Source: Elusimicrobiota bacterium (GTDB lineage Bacteria > Elusimicrobiota > Elusimicrobia > UBA1565). From it: 64,000 nucleotides of DNA. The notes beneath the pieces were generated by a model. That model was given only the letters and a program-made list of their open reading frames with translations. It was not told the origin of the DNA and made no database searches. The stretch lies in contig JACPXC010000027.1 of the NCBI GenBank assembly GCA_016196755.1, positions 1 to 64,000 on the forward strand, written 5' to 3'. Both the position numbers and the translations under genes were made by a program. Position 1 is the stretch's first letter, and every line of letters starts with the position of its first letter. Shown one piece after another: positions 25,875 through 34,700 of this stretch.

Positions 25875-26894
25875 ATGAGAGCGGCGGTCCTGCGGGCGTT
25901 CGGGGGCCCCGAGGCCGTGGAGTTCGGGGAGCTCCCGGACCCCGTCCCAGGGCCCGGCCAGGCCCTCGTCCGGGTCCGCGCCGCCGCGCTCAACCATCTC
26001 GACCTGCACGTCCGGCGCGGGAACCCCGCCTATAAGATCGCCCTGCCGCACGTGCTCTGCGGGGACATGGCCGGGGAACTCGTCGGCGGCGAGCTGGGAG
26101 GCCTCGAGGCCGGAGACCGCGTCCTGGTCGCGCCCGGGGTCTCCTGCTGGGAGTGCGCCGCCTGCATGAATGGACGAGACAACCTCTGCCGGACCTACAG
26201 CATCCTCGGGGCCGAGGGCGGCTGGGGCGGAGCCGCCGAGCTTTGCGCGGTGCCGGCCAAGAACCTCATCCCTATCCCGGCCGCCTTGAGCTTCGAGGCC
26301 GCCGCCGCGGTGCCGCTGACCTTCCTCACCGCCTGGCACATGCTGGGCGCTTTGGCCGGGACGCGGGAGGGGGAGACCGTCCTGGTCATGGGCGCCTCGA
26401 GCGGGGTGGGGGCCGCGGCCATCCAGCTCGCCGGCCTGCGCGGGGCCCGCGTCATCGCCGTGTCGAGCTCCGAGGAGAAGCTCGCCGCGGCCCGCGCGCT
26501 GGGAGCCGCCGAGACCCTGCTGCTGGGCGCCTCGGGCCTCAAGCCTCTGCGCAAGCTAGCCCCCGGCGGCGTCGACGTGGTCTTCGAGCACGTGGGGGGA
26601 GCCCTCTTCCCCGAGCTGGTGCGCGCGCTGGCCCCCGGCGGGCGCCTGGTCACCTGCGGCGCCACCGCGGGCCACGAGGCGGCGCTAGACCTGCGCTTCG
26701 TCTTCTTCAAGGAGCTGGCCGTCCTCGGCGCCAAGATGGGCCCTCAGCGCGAGCTGCGCGAGCTCATACCCCATTTCGCCTCCGGGCGCCTCAAGGCCGT
26801 GGTCGACAAGACCTTCCCGCTGGCCGAGGCCCGCGCCGCGCACGAGCGCCTGGAGTCGCGCCGGCAGTTCGGCAAGGTCGTCATCGTCCCTTGA
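25875..26894 (+). CDS. zinc-binding alcohol dehydrogenase / quinone-oxidoreductase family (MDR)
   Basis: 339 residues, the normal MDR length. The N-terminal GroES-like domain has the catalytic-site region ALNHLDLHVRRG and the structural zinc cysteines CWECAACMNGRDNLC. The Rossmann domain has GASSGVGAAAIQLA, a nucleotide-binding motif. It probably reduces or oxidises an aldehyde, alcohol or quinone with NAD(P)H; substrate cannot be read from sequence. It starts 12 nt after the dksA-like gene, and its stop overlaps the TTG of the glycosyltransferase (TTGA). Confidence 0.88.
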   Translation: MRAAVLRAFGGPEAVEFGELPDPVPGPGQALVRVRAAALNHLDLHVRRGNPAYKIALPHVLCGDMAGELVGGELGGLEAGDRVLVAPGVSCWECAACMNGRDNLCRTYSILGAEGGWGGAAELCAVPAKNLIPIPAALSFEAAAAVPLTFLTAWHMLGALAGTREGETVLVMGASSGVGAAAIQLAGLRGARVIAVSSSEEKLAAARALGAAETLLLGASGLKPLRKLAPGGVDVVFEHVGGALFPELVRALAPGGRLVTCGATAGHEAALDLRFVFFKELAVLGAKMGPQRELRELIPHFASGRLKAVVDKTFPLAEARAAHERLESRRQFGKVVIVP

Positions 26895-28558
26895 AGCCGC
26901 TCAAGGCGCTCGCCCTCCTGCTCGTGCTCAGCGCCCCGTTCTGGGACCTGGGGCATCCGCTCTGGGAGGTCGACGACGCGCGCTATGCCGAGGTGCCGCG
27001 CGAGATGCATGAGAGCGGGGACTGGCTCATCCCCACGCTCAACCAGATGACCTACATCGAGAAGCCCCCGCTGATCTATTGGCTGGGTGCGGCCTCGTAC
27101 CGGCTCTTCGGCGTCAGCGAGGCCGCCGCGCGCCTGCCGCTGGCGCTCGAGGCCGCGGCGACGCTGGCGGCGGTCTTCTGGCTGGCCTCCTGGCTCTACA
27201 CGGCCCAGACCGGAGCGGCCGCCGTCCTCGTCCTCGGCAGCTCGCTCTTGTTCATGGGGCTCTCGCACCTCATCACGCCCGACATGGCGGTCTGCGCGGC
27301 GCTGAGCTGGGCCATCGCCCTCGCCCTGCGGGCCCTGCACCGGCCGGAGGACGCCGACTGGGCGGCTCCCGGAGCCTGGCTCGCCATGGGAGCGGCGTTT
27401 CTGGCCAAAGGCCTCATCGGCCTGGTCCTGCCGGCCGCCTGGCTGGCCTCCGTGTTCGTGCTCTTCCCCGCGCTCCGGAGGCCGGCCCTACGGCTCCTGC
27501 GCGACCGCACGGCATTCGTCGTGGCCGCCGCCCTAGGCGCTTGGCTCTGGCGCATGGAGGCCGCGGAGCCGGGCTTCCTGCGGGTATTCATCCTCGAGCA
27601 GCACTTCCAGCGCTTCCTCGACACCGGCAAGTACAACCGTCCCGGGGGCTGGTGGTTCTTTGCCGCCACCGACGCCTGGGGCTTCCTCCCATGGGCCCCG
27701 GCGGCTCTGGCCGGCCTCATCCTCCCGTTGGTCGGCTGGAAGAAGGCCGACCCGCGCGACCTTCAACTGGCGCTCTGGCCGGCCGTCGTGATCCTGTTCT
27801 TCAGCACCTCGAGCTCGAAGCTGGTCACCTATCTCTTGCCGGCCCTGCCGCTCCAGGCGCTCCTGACCGCGCGCGTCATAAAGGAAGGCCGCCTGCCCAG
27901 GCGGGCGGCCCAGGCGGCCCTGGGTCTGGGGGCCGTCCTCCTGCTGGCCGCCCCGGCCGTCTATCTGATCCTCCCCGAGAAACTGCCGGGCCTGAGCCAA
28001 GCCGCGGCATCCGCCGCGGCTTGGGGCCTGGCCGCCCTCGGCACGGCCACCGTCCTAGCCTCCTGCGGCGAGCGGGCCATGCCCTACGCCGCCCTGGCCG
28101 CGTTAGCGGCGCTGGGCTGCGGCTTGGCGGGGGCGCGCCGCGCCGAGGCCCTGGTCAGCGCGCGTCCGGTGTCGGCCGAGCTCAACGCGCGACTGGCGCT
28201 GCCATCGGCCGAGCCGGTCCGGCTCATGGCCTACGACCGCTATCTTCAAGGGGTGGCGTTCTACACGCGCCGGCCGGTCGATCTGGTGAACTGGGTCGGG
28301 GAACTCCACTACGCCAAGCGCTTCCCGAAGTTCTCAGCGCGCTTCGGCGACGACAACCAGACCCGGCTCTGGCCCAACGACGGCGAACGGGTCCTGGCCG
28401 TGCTGCCCAAGAGCCAGCTCGAGTGGGTGACCCGCACGCGCGGAGGGCCGGCGACGGTCAAGGACGCCGCGGCGGTGGGAAACTACGTCGTCTTGGAGTT
28501 CGTCAGGGACCGACCACTTCCACGACCGTCCGCCGGCGGTCCAGAGCGCGCGCCCTGA
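26891..28558 (+). CDS. ArnT/PMT-type membrane glycosyltransferase
   Basis: A 555-residue multi-spanning protein of the GT-C fold. The first periplasmic loop has WEVDDARYAEVPREM with the catalytic-type DDxRY, followed by YIEKPPLIYWLGAASY, both hallmarks of ArnT/dolichol-phosphate-mannosyltransferase relatives. About eleven membrane segments lie between residues 5 and 420, and a soluble periplasmic domain ends the protein. It would transfer a sugar from an undecaprenyl-phosphate donor to lipid A, protein or another envelope acceptor. The TTG at 26891 overlaps the previous stop. Its last 56 nt overlap the convergent RDD gene. Confidence 0.85.
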   Translation: MKPLKALALLLVLSAPFWDLGHPLWEVDDARYAEVPREMHESGDWLIPTLNQMTYIEKPPLIYWLGAASYRLFGVSEAAARLPLALEAAATLAAVFWLASWLYTAQTGAAAVLVLGSSLLFMGLSHLITPDMAVCAALSWAIALALRALHRPEDADWAAPGAWLAMGAAFLAKGLIGLVLPAAWLASVFVLFPALRRPALRLLRDRTAFVVAAALGAWLWRMEAAEPGFLRVFILEQHFQRFLDTGKYNRPGGWWFFAATDAWGFLPWAPAALAGLILPLVGWKKADPRDLQLALWPAVVILFFSTSSSKLVTYLLPALPLQALLTARVIKEGRLPRRAAQAALGLGAVLLLAAPAVYLILPEKLPGLSQAAASAAAWGLAALGTATVLASCGERAMPYAALAALAALGCGLAGARRAEALVSARPVSAELNARLALPSAEPVRLMAYDRYLQGVAFYTRRPVDLVNWVGELHYAKRFPKFSARFGDDNQTRLWPNDGERVLAVLPKSQLEWVTRTRGGPATVKDAAAVGNYVVLEFVRDRPLPRPSAGGPERAP

Positions 28559-29297
28559 TCGCGTAGCTGCCGCCGCCCGCCTCGAGGACGAATCCGTCCG
28601 GGTCGAAGAGCTCGGCCATCCCCTGCTTGAAGGCCGCCACGTCGCCGGAGGCGCGGGCCAGATCGACGAGCTTCGTCGTGTAGCGCCCGTGCTCGGCCTT
28701 GTGGGCCTCCTCCACCGCGGCGAGGATCTTGAGCCCCTCGTCGGCCTTGCGGATGGCCTCGAGGTCGGCCGGGGTGGGACGGGCGAAGACGTTCCAGACC
28801 GGGAAGCCCGCCAGAAATCCCACGATGATCAGCGAGAGCACGGCGGAGAGGGCGATGGCGCCCTGCCCGCGGGGCTTCACCTCGACCACCCGGCTCCCGG
28901 CCAGGAGGTCGTGCCAGGTCCGGGAGTCAGGGTGGACCAGGCTGTAGAGGAAGCCGAGGTTCAGCGGCATGCTCAGGAGGTAGCCGACTGCCCTCAGCAC
29001 GGCCCTCGCCGGGACCAGACGCCGGCCATCGAGCGACTCGACGCGCAGACCCAAGAGGCGCTTGCCGAACGTGCCGCCCGAAAGGTTCCCCAGGGCCTGA
29101 TAGAGCAGGTAGAAGGCCAGCCAGATGAACCCATGACGCTGCCAGACCGGCCAGGTGTTCGGCAGGCGATGGAGCTTGAAGAGCAGCAGGTACAAGGTGA
29201 GGTTGAAGCCGGCGACGAACGGCAGGAGGTCGAGGACGAAGGCCAGGAAGCGGTCCGTCAGCTTCGCGGGGGGGAGGGGCTCTTCGCTCTCCAGCAT
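28503..29297 (-). CDS. RDD-family membrane protein with soluble C-terminal domain
   Basis: 264 residues. The RDD domain (about residues 12-130) has KLTDRFLAFVLDLLPF with the Arg-Asp signature and GGTFGKRLLGLRV. A further membrane segment lies at about 150-170, followed by a soluble tail (175-264) resembling a pilin/pseudopilin-like globular part (AIRKADEGLKILAAVEEAHKAEHGRYTTKL). RDD proteins are of poorly defined function, some linked to ion transport. The ATG at 29297 has TATACT ending 7 nt before it. Its 3' end overlaps the convergent glycosyltransferase. Confidence 0.8.
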   Translation of the reverse strand: MLESEEPLPPAKLTDRFLAFVLDLLPFVAGFNLTLYLLLFKLHRLPNTWPVWQRHGFIWLAFYLLYQALGNLSGGTFGKRLLGLRVESLDGRRLVPARAVLRAVGYLLSMPLNLGFLYSLVHPDSRTWHDLLAGSRVVEVKPRGQGAIALSAVLSLIIVGFLAGFPVWNVFARPTPADLEAIRKADEGLKILAAVEEAHKAEHGRYTTKLVDLARASGDVAAFKQGMAELFDPDGFVLEAGGGSYAIRARALDRRRTVVEVVGP

Positions 29298-29304
29298 CCC
29301 CGAT

Positions 29305-29310
29305 AGTATA
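29305..29310 (-). promoter_or_regulatory. -10 box of the RDD gene
   Basis: Minus strand TATACT, 7 nt before ATG 29297, with TCGAAG 17 nt upstream as a possible -35. Leaderless layout. Confidence 0.55.
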
Positions 29311-29318
29311 ACGGGAAA

Positions 29319-31688
29319 TTACGACGGCTTCGACAGGTGGTCGAGGCGCCAGCGCAGGAAGAGGTAGACGGCGGCCAACGGCAGGAGCGCCGCGGCGATA
29401 TAGACGAAGGGGGTGAGGCCGGTGAAGCTCTGGAAGAGCCACTTGAGGGCCAAGAGGCCGCTGGTGGTCACCGCCAGCGACGCCGAGCCGAAGAAGCCCA
29501 TGGCGTCGGGCATGTTCTTGGCGGGGTCGGGGACCTGGGACTGGAAGTAGGAGCGCAGCTTGAGGACGGCCACCACCTGGGCCAGGCCGAAGGGGATGAG
29601 GGTCAGCGCCGGCAGGGTCAATGAGCCGAGCCAGCTCAGGGCGGCGGGCAACTGGAGAAACGTCCCGAGCATCGGCACCGGAAGCGCCATCGCGGCTATG
29701 CCCGCCAGTCCCACGGTGCCCCACAGCATCCATCGGAGCATGGACTTGCGCAGGACCTCGTTCTCCCAGGGCCGGGCCAGCTCCGCCCAAGCCTCGTCGC
29801 TGAGCTTCCCGCTCTTGGCCTCGTGCTCGGCGCGCCGCTCGGCTTTCGCGGCCGCGGTGCGCTTCTGCTCCCACATCATCATGAAGCCGCCGAGCAGGCC
29901 GCCCAGGCTGAAGAGGCCGGTCAGCCAGCCGATGACGCTGGTGGCGGCCTGGGCGTTCTCCGGCCCGAGCAGCGCGATGCCGTAGGCCGGGCCCAGCATC
30001 GTGTAGAGGAAAGGGTTGAGCATCATGAAGGCGGTGAAGCCGAGGAAGGAATAGCGCAGGACGGGGGTGCCCCAGACGAGCTGGGCGCCGTAGAACACCT
30101 TGCCCCAGAACCCCTTGGTGGTCGCGCTCTGGGCCGCGCCCTTCTCGAGGGCCTCCGGCTCGAGCTTGGGGAGCTTCAAGGTGGTCAGCACGATGGCCAG
30201 CGAGATGGCCATGGTCACGGGGAAGGCGATCAGCGCGGGCAGGAAGCCGAAGCTGGCCACGATGGCGCCCGTGGCGATGGGCCCCGCGATGCCGACGATC
30301 TCGAGGATGGTCTGCTCCCAAGCCCAGAACCGCTCGATGCGGGCCTGGTCCTTGCCGGCCACGGCGGCGGCGATGCTCTCCATCGCGGTCAGGGAGATGC
30401 CGCTCAGGAGGCCGTTGAGCGAATAGAAGGCCATCATCAACGGCAAGGTCATGTTGCCGGTGGCCAGCAGGGCCGCCAAAGTCGAGATCGAGACCAGGCG
30501 CAGGGCGCTGGCGCTCAGGTACGAGGTCTTGAGGCCGAAGCGGCGCACGACCATCGGCCCGAACTGGCGGCCGATGATCGAGGCCACGGAGGAGAAGATG
30601 GCGAGCTGGGCGACGGCGGTGAAGTCGCCGAAGGTCGTCTGGACCAAGGTCGGCATCGCCGAACCCAAGGCCTCCACGCCCACCTGGGCCACGACCAGGG
30701 CCGCGATGAACATCATCGCCACCTTGCCGAGGCCGAACCAGCCCGCCTGGGGGGCGACGGGAGCCGGAGCCGGGGCGGCCGACGGGGTCGGCGCGGCGGC
30801 GTCGGCCGGATCGGCCTCGGGGGCCGCTACCGCGTTCACCGGGCCGGCGGCGGCGATGCTGAGTTTGAGCCCGTCGCGCGAGGTCGAAAGCGTCAAGGGA
30901 GTCGGCGGGGCCAGCGGAGCCGGGGCCGAAGAGGAACGGCCGATGAAGCGCGCCAAGCCGCCGCGCGCGGCGCTCAGCGGACGCTGGAAGTAGGCCTTCA
31001 CCACGCCGGAGAAATTCGATTGAGAGCCGACGCCGGGTCGCAGTTCGCCCCGGACCCCATTGACCGGCGAGAAGTCCGCGTCGGCGCGCATCCCGAAGGC
31101 CGCGCGTAGAGCGTTGAACTGCCGGCCCAGGCCGTTGCCCTTGCCGCGGAACGCGCCCACCGACTCGGGCAGTTCCGAGGGCAGGCCGTCGGCCTCGACC
31201 TTGCCGAGGTTCGAGTTCGCGGAACCGGCCGACGGCGAGCCGGCCAAAGCCGACGCGGCCTCGGCGCCGCCCGGAGCGGGAGGCTCGGGGTGGTTGCGGC
31301 CTTCGACGGCGATCGGGCCGGGCTGGGCGAAGCGGGCGAAGGGGTCGGCCGTGATGCGCGCCGCGCCCGGGATCGAGGAGGCGGGCAGGCCGCCGGGGAC
31401 CGGGGCGCTCAGGCGCGGCTCGGGCGTCACGGTGGGGGCTAGGCCCGGCATGCCGATGACGGGCAGGCCCATGATCGGGGAGACTATGGAGGCGCCGGAG
31501 ACGGGGCCGCGCACGCCCGCGCCCGCCGCGCCGATGCCGGCGCCGCCGCCCAGCGGCGCGTTGACGTGGATGGGGACGACCTGGGCCACGGCCTCCCAGG
31601 CGCCGATCCCCGGCGTGGCGACGAGCAGAGCCGCGGCGCAGACGGAGGCCGCGGCCCTCTTAAGGATAGACGAATAGTCCCGTACCAT
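29319..31688 (-). CDS. MFS-type transporter with a 300-residue exported N-terminal extension
   Basis: 789 residues. Residues 1-36 look like a signal peptide (ILKRAAASVCAAALLVATPG...AVAQ). A long Ala/Pro/Gly-rich extension follows to about 310, with SIVSPIMGLPVIGMP at 67-81, the motif shared with the 4461-5723 and 31788-36338 proteins. From about residue 312 (GWFGLGKVAMMFIAALVV) come about 12 membrane segments typical of the major facilitator superfamily. Substrate unknown. The ATG at 31688 is chosen over an upstream GTG/ATG because TAGAAT ends 7 nt before it and the signal peptide begins there. Confidence 0.8.
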   Translation of the reverse strand: MVRDYSSILKRAAASVCAAALLVATPGIGAWEAVAQVVPIHVNAPLGGGAGIGAAGAGVRGPVSGASIVSPIMGLPVIGMPGLAPTVTPEPRLSAPVPGGLPASSIPGAARITADPFARFAQPGPIAVEGRNHPEPPAPGGAEAASALAGSPSAGSANSNLGKVEADGLPSELPESVGAFRGKGNGLGRQFNALRAAFGMRADADFSPVNGVRGELRPGVGSQSNFSGVVKAYFQRPLSAARGGLARFIGRSSSAPAPLAPPTPLTLSTSRDGLKLSIAAAGPVNAVAAPEADPADAAAPTPSAAPAPAPVAPQAGWFGLGKVAMMFIAALVVAQVGVEALGSAMPTLVQTTFGDFTAVAQLAIFSSVASIIGRQFGPMVVRRFGLKTSYLSASALRLVSISTLAALLATGNMTLPLMMAFYSLNGLLSGISLTAMESIAAAVAGKDQARIERFWAWEQTILEIVGIAGPIATGAIVASFGFLPALIAFPVTMAISLAIVLTTLKLPKLEPEALEKGAAQSATTKGFWGKVFYGAQLVWGTPVLRYSFLGFTAFMMLNPFLYTMLGPAYGIALLGPENAQAATSVIGWLTGLFSLGGLLGGFMMMWEQKRTAAAKAERRAEHEAKSGKLSDEAWAELARPWENEVLRKSMLRWMLWGTVGLAGIAAMALPVPMLGTFLQLPAALSWLGSLTLPALTLIPFGLAQVVAVLKLRSYFQSQVPDPAKNMPDAMGFFGSASLAVTTSGLLALKWLFQSFTGLTPFVYIAAALLPLAAVYLFLRWRLDHLSKPS

Positions 31689-31695
31689 CCTCGAT

Positions 31696-31701
31696 ATTCT
31701 A
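31696..31701 (-). promoter_or_regulatory. -10 box of the MFS gene
   Basis: Minus strand TAGAAT, 7 nt before ATG 31688; -35 not clear because a run of eight C precedes it. Confidence 0.45.
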
Positions 31702-31752
31702 GCTCCGGCCCGGGGGGGGCTCATGGTCCAACAGGACTGATTGTGCGCGTCA

Positions 31753-31783
31753 TGGGGCCTACGGCTGTCTGGGCCCTTCGGCC
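31753..31783. promoter_or_regulatory. GGGCC-rich intergenic motif, copy 2
   Basis: On the minus strand GAAGGGCCCAGACAGCC then GTAGGCCCC, upstream of the MFS gene and 4 nt after the stop of the ABC gene. Because of that position it may also serve as a terminator of the ABC gene. Confidence 0.4.
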
Positions 31784-31787
31784 GGGT

Positions 31788-34700
31788 TTATTCGGCGGGG
31801 GGAAGGGCGGCCGCGGCCGGCTTCTTGGTCCAGCCTGAGGCCCAGAGCGCGGCGTAGCGGCCGTTCCTGGCCAGGAGCTCTTGGTGGGTCCCGACCTCGA
31901 TGATGCGTCCGCGGTCCATGACCACGATGCGGTCGGCGTTCATGGTGGTCGTGAGGTTGTGGGCCACGACCAGCGTGGTCGGCTTGGCGCCGGCGGCGCC
32001 GGAGGCCAGGTCATCGAGCGCGACCTGCACCTGGCGCTCGGTCTCCTTGTCCAAGGCCGCGGTGGCCTCGTCGAGGAGCAGGATGCGAGGCCGCTTGAGG
32101 ATCGCCCGGACGATGGCCACGCGCTGGCGCTGGCCGCCGGAGAGGCGCTGTCCGCCCTCGCTGACCCGGGTGTCGAGGCCGTCGGGGAAGAGGGTCTTGT
32201 CGTAGACGAACTCGGCGCGCGCCAGCTTGATGGCGGCGTCGAGCTCGTCCGGGCTCACGTCGTGCGAGCCGAAGAGCATGTTGAACCGCATCGTCTCGTC
32301 GAACAACCGCGTGTCCTGCGGCACCAGGGCGATCTGCCGGTTGAGGCTGTCCTGGGTCACCGTCTTGACGTCGACCCCGTCCACCTTCACGCTGCCGGTC
32401 TGCGGGTCCCAGAGCCTCTGCAGGAGGCGCAGGACGGTGCTCTTTCCGGAGCCCGACTCGCCGACGAAGGCCACCGTCTCGCCGGCCTTGATCTCGAGCG
32501 AGACGCCGTCGAGGATGGGCTGCTGGCCCTCGGCCTTTCCGTACGCGAAGCCGACGCCCTCGAAGGAGATGTCGCCGCGCACCGGGGGGAGCTCCTTGGC
32601 GTCCGGCGCGTCGACGACGGCGGGCCGGAGCTTGTACCAGGCCCGGATCTCGTCGGTCGTACCGGCCGTGTGCTTATACTTCATCCAGCTGCTGGCGATC
32701 GAGTCGAACGAGGCCTTGATGAAGCCGGCGTAGAAGGTCATCGCCGTGATCTCGCCCAGCGTCATGCCCCAGCCCAGGGCGATGCCCCAGGCGCCGAGGA
32801 TGTAAAGGGCGTCGCGCGTGAAGAAGCCGGTCAGCGAGCTCGAGAATACGTGGGAGTTCGCGCTGATGGCCGCGTCCTTTATGCCGACCTCGACGAGCGC
32901 CTCCGCGTTGGCGCCGTAGCGCTGCGTCTCCTGCTCCTCGCGGTCGAGGACCTTGATGGTCTGGGCCTGCTCGAAGATCTCGCCGGCGGACTGTCCGAGC
33001 TTGGCGCGGAGCGTGCTGAAGACCTTCATCAGCGCTTCCGACTTTGCCCCGAAGTAGCCGTTGATGGCCCCGACGAACGGAATCACCGCGAAGACCAGCA
33101 GGCTCATCGCCCAATGCGTCTGGACCATCATAAACGACGAGAGCGCGAACAGCAGGACGGCGTTCAAGAGCGGCAGCGGGACGTCGATGTTCTTCTCTAC
33201 CAGGGACTCCGTGTCGTCGGATATGCGCGTCGCCAGGGCGCCCGACTCGTTGGCCAGGTGGAAGCCCATGTCCTGCTTGAGGACGCGCTCGTTCAAGTCC
33301 ACGCGGACGTCGCGCAGGACGCGCGCCCGCGTCAGGCCGAGCAGGAGGAAATGGTAGCGGGCGACGACCATCGAGACGACGAAGACGGCCGCGGTGCCCA
33401 ACGCCAACGGGAGCAGTCCCGCGGAGAGCAGGCCCGTCCCGGCCAGCGCGGCGGCGCGGGCCGCGTCGATGTAGAGCCCGAGGAGGTGGGCGCCGGCGTT
33501 CCAGAGGACGGCGTCGGCGACGAGCAGGCCGAGGACCGACGCCAAGGTCCAGCGGTGCTTTCTCAAAAAGGGTTTGAGCTCGGCGTCGCCCACCACGAGG
33601 TCCTTGAGCGTGGCGAAGAAGGACGCGAGGGTATGGCGATAGGCGAAGGCGAGCCCCGCCGCCACCGCCGCCGCGGCCACCGCGGAGGCGGCCAGCGGGT
33701 AGGCCTGCCCCCAGGCGGCCAGCGCGGCGGCCGCCCCGGCCAGGTCCCAGCCGGACAGCTTGCGGATGGGAGGTTCCTCGGCCGCCTCGGGTGCGGCGGC
33801 GTCGGCGCGCGAGTCGCTGCTCCAGAGTTCGAAATAGCGGCCGCGCGCGGCCAGCAGCTCGTCATGCGTCCCGCGCTCCACGATGCGGCCTTTTTCCATG
33901 ACCAGGATCAGGTCGGCGTTCCTGATGGTGGAGAGCCGATGGGCCACGACGAAGGTCGTGGGCTTCGTCCCATGGACGCCGCCGGCCAGGTCATCGAGCG
34001 CGGCCTGGACGACGCGCTCCGAGGCGTTGTCGAGCGCCGCCGTGGCCTCGTCGAGGATCAGGATCTTGGGGTTGCGCAGGAATGCCCGGACGATGGCGAC
34101 CCGCTGGCGTTCGCCGCCCGAGAGCCGGCCCCCGCCTTCGGCGACCGGCGTATCGAGGCCCTGGGGGAAGCGCTCCGTGTCGTAGACGAATTCGGCCTTG
34201 GCCATCTTGATGGCGCGCGCCAGTTCCTCGGGCGAGGCCGACTCGGAGCCGTAGCGCATGTTGTAGCCGATGGTGTTGTTGAAGAGCCGGGTCTCCTGCG
34301 GCACGACGGCGACCTCGCGCAGCAGGTCCTCCCGGCGCAGATCCTTGATGTCCTGGCCGTCGATGAGGACACGGCCGCCCTGCGCCTCGTAGAGGCGCAG
34401 GATGAGCCGGGCCGCCGTGCTCTTGCCCGAGCCCGAGCCGCCCACGAAGGCCACGGTCTGGCCGGGCTTGGCCTCGAAGGAGACACCATCGAGGACCTTG
34501 GGCCCGTCGCCGTAGGAGAAGCTAACGTCGTCGAAGCGCACCGCGCCGGTCAGCCCGGTCACCGGAGCGGCGTCCGGGTTGTCGACGATGCCGGGCTTGC
34601 GCGCCAGCATCTCGCGGATGATCCGCGAGGAGCCGTCGTAGCGCTTGAAGGTGATGAACGCCTCGGAAAGGCCGTGGAACCCGTAGCCGACCCACGCCGC

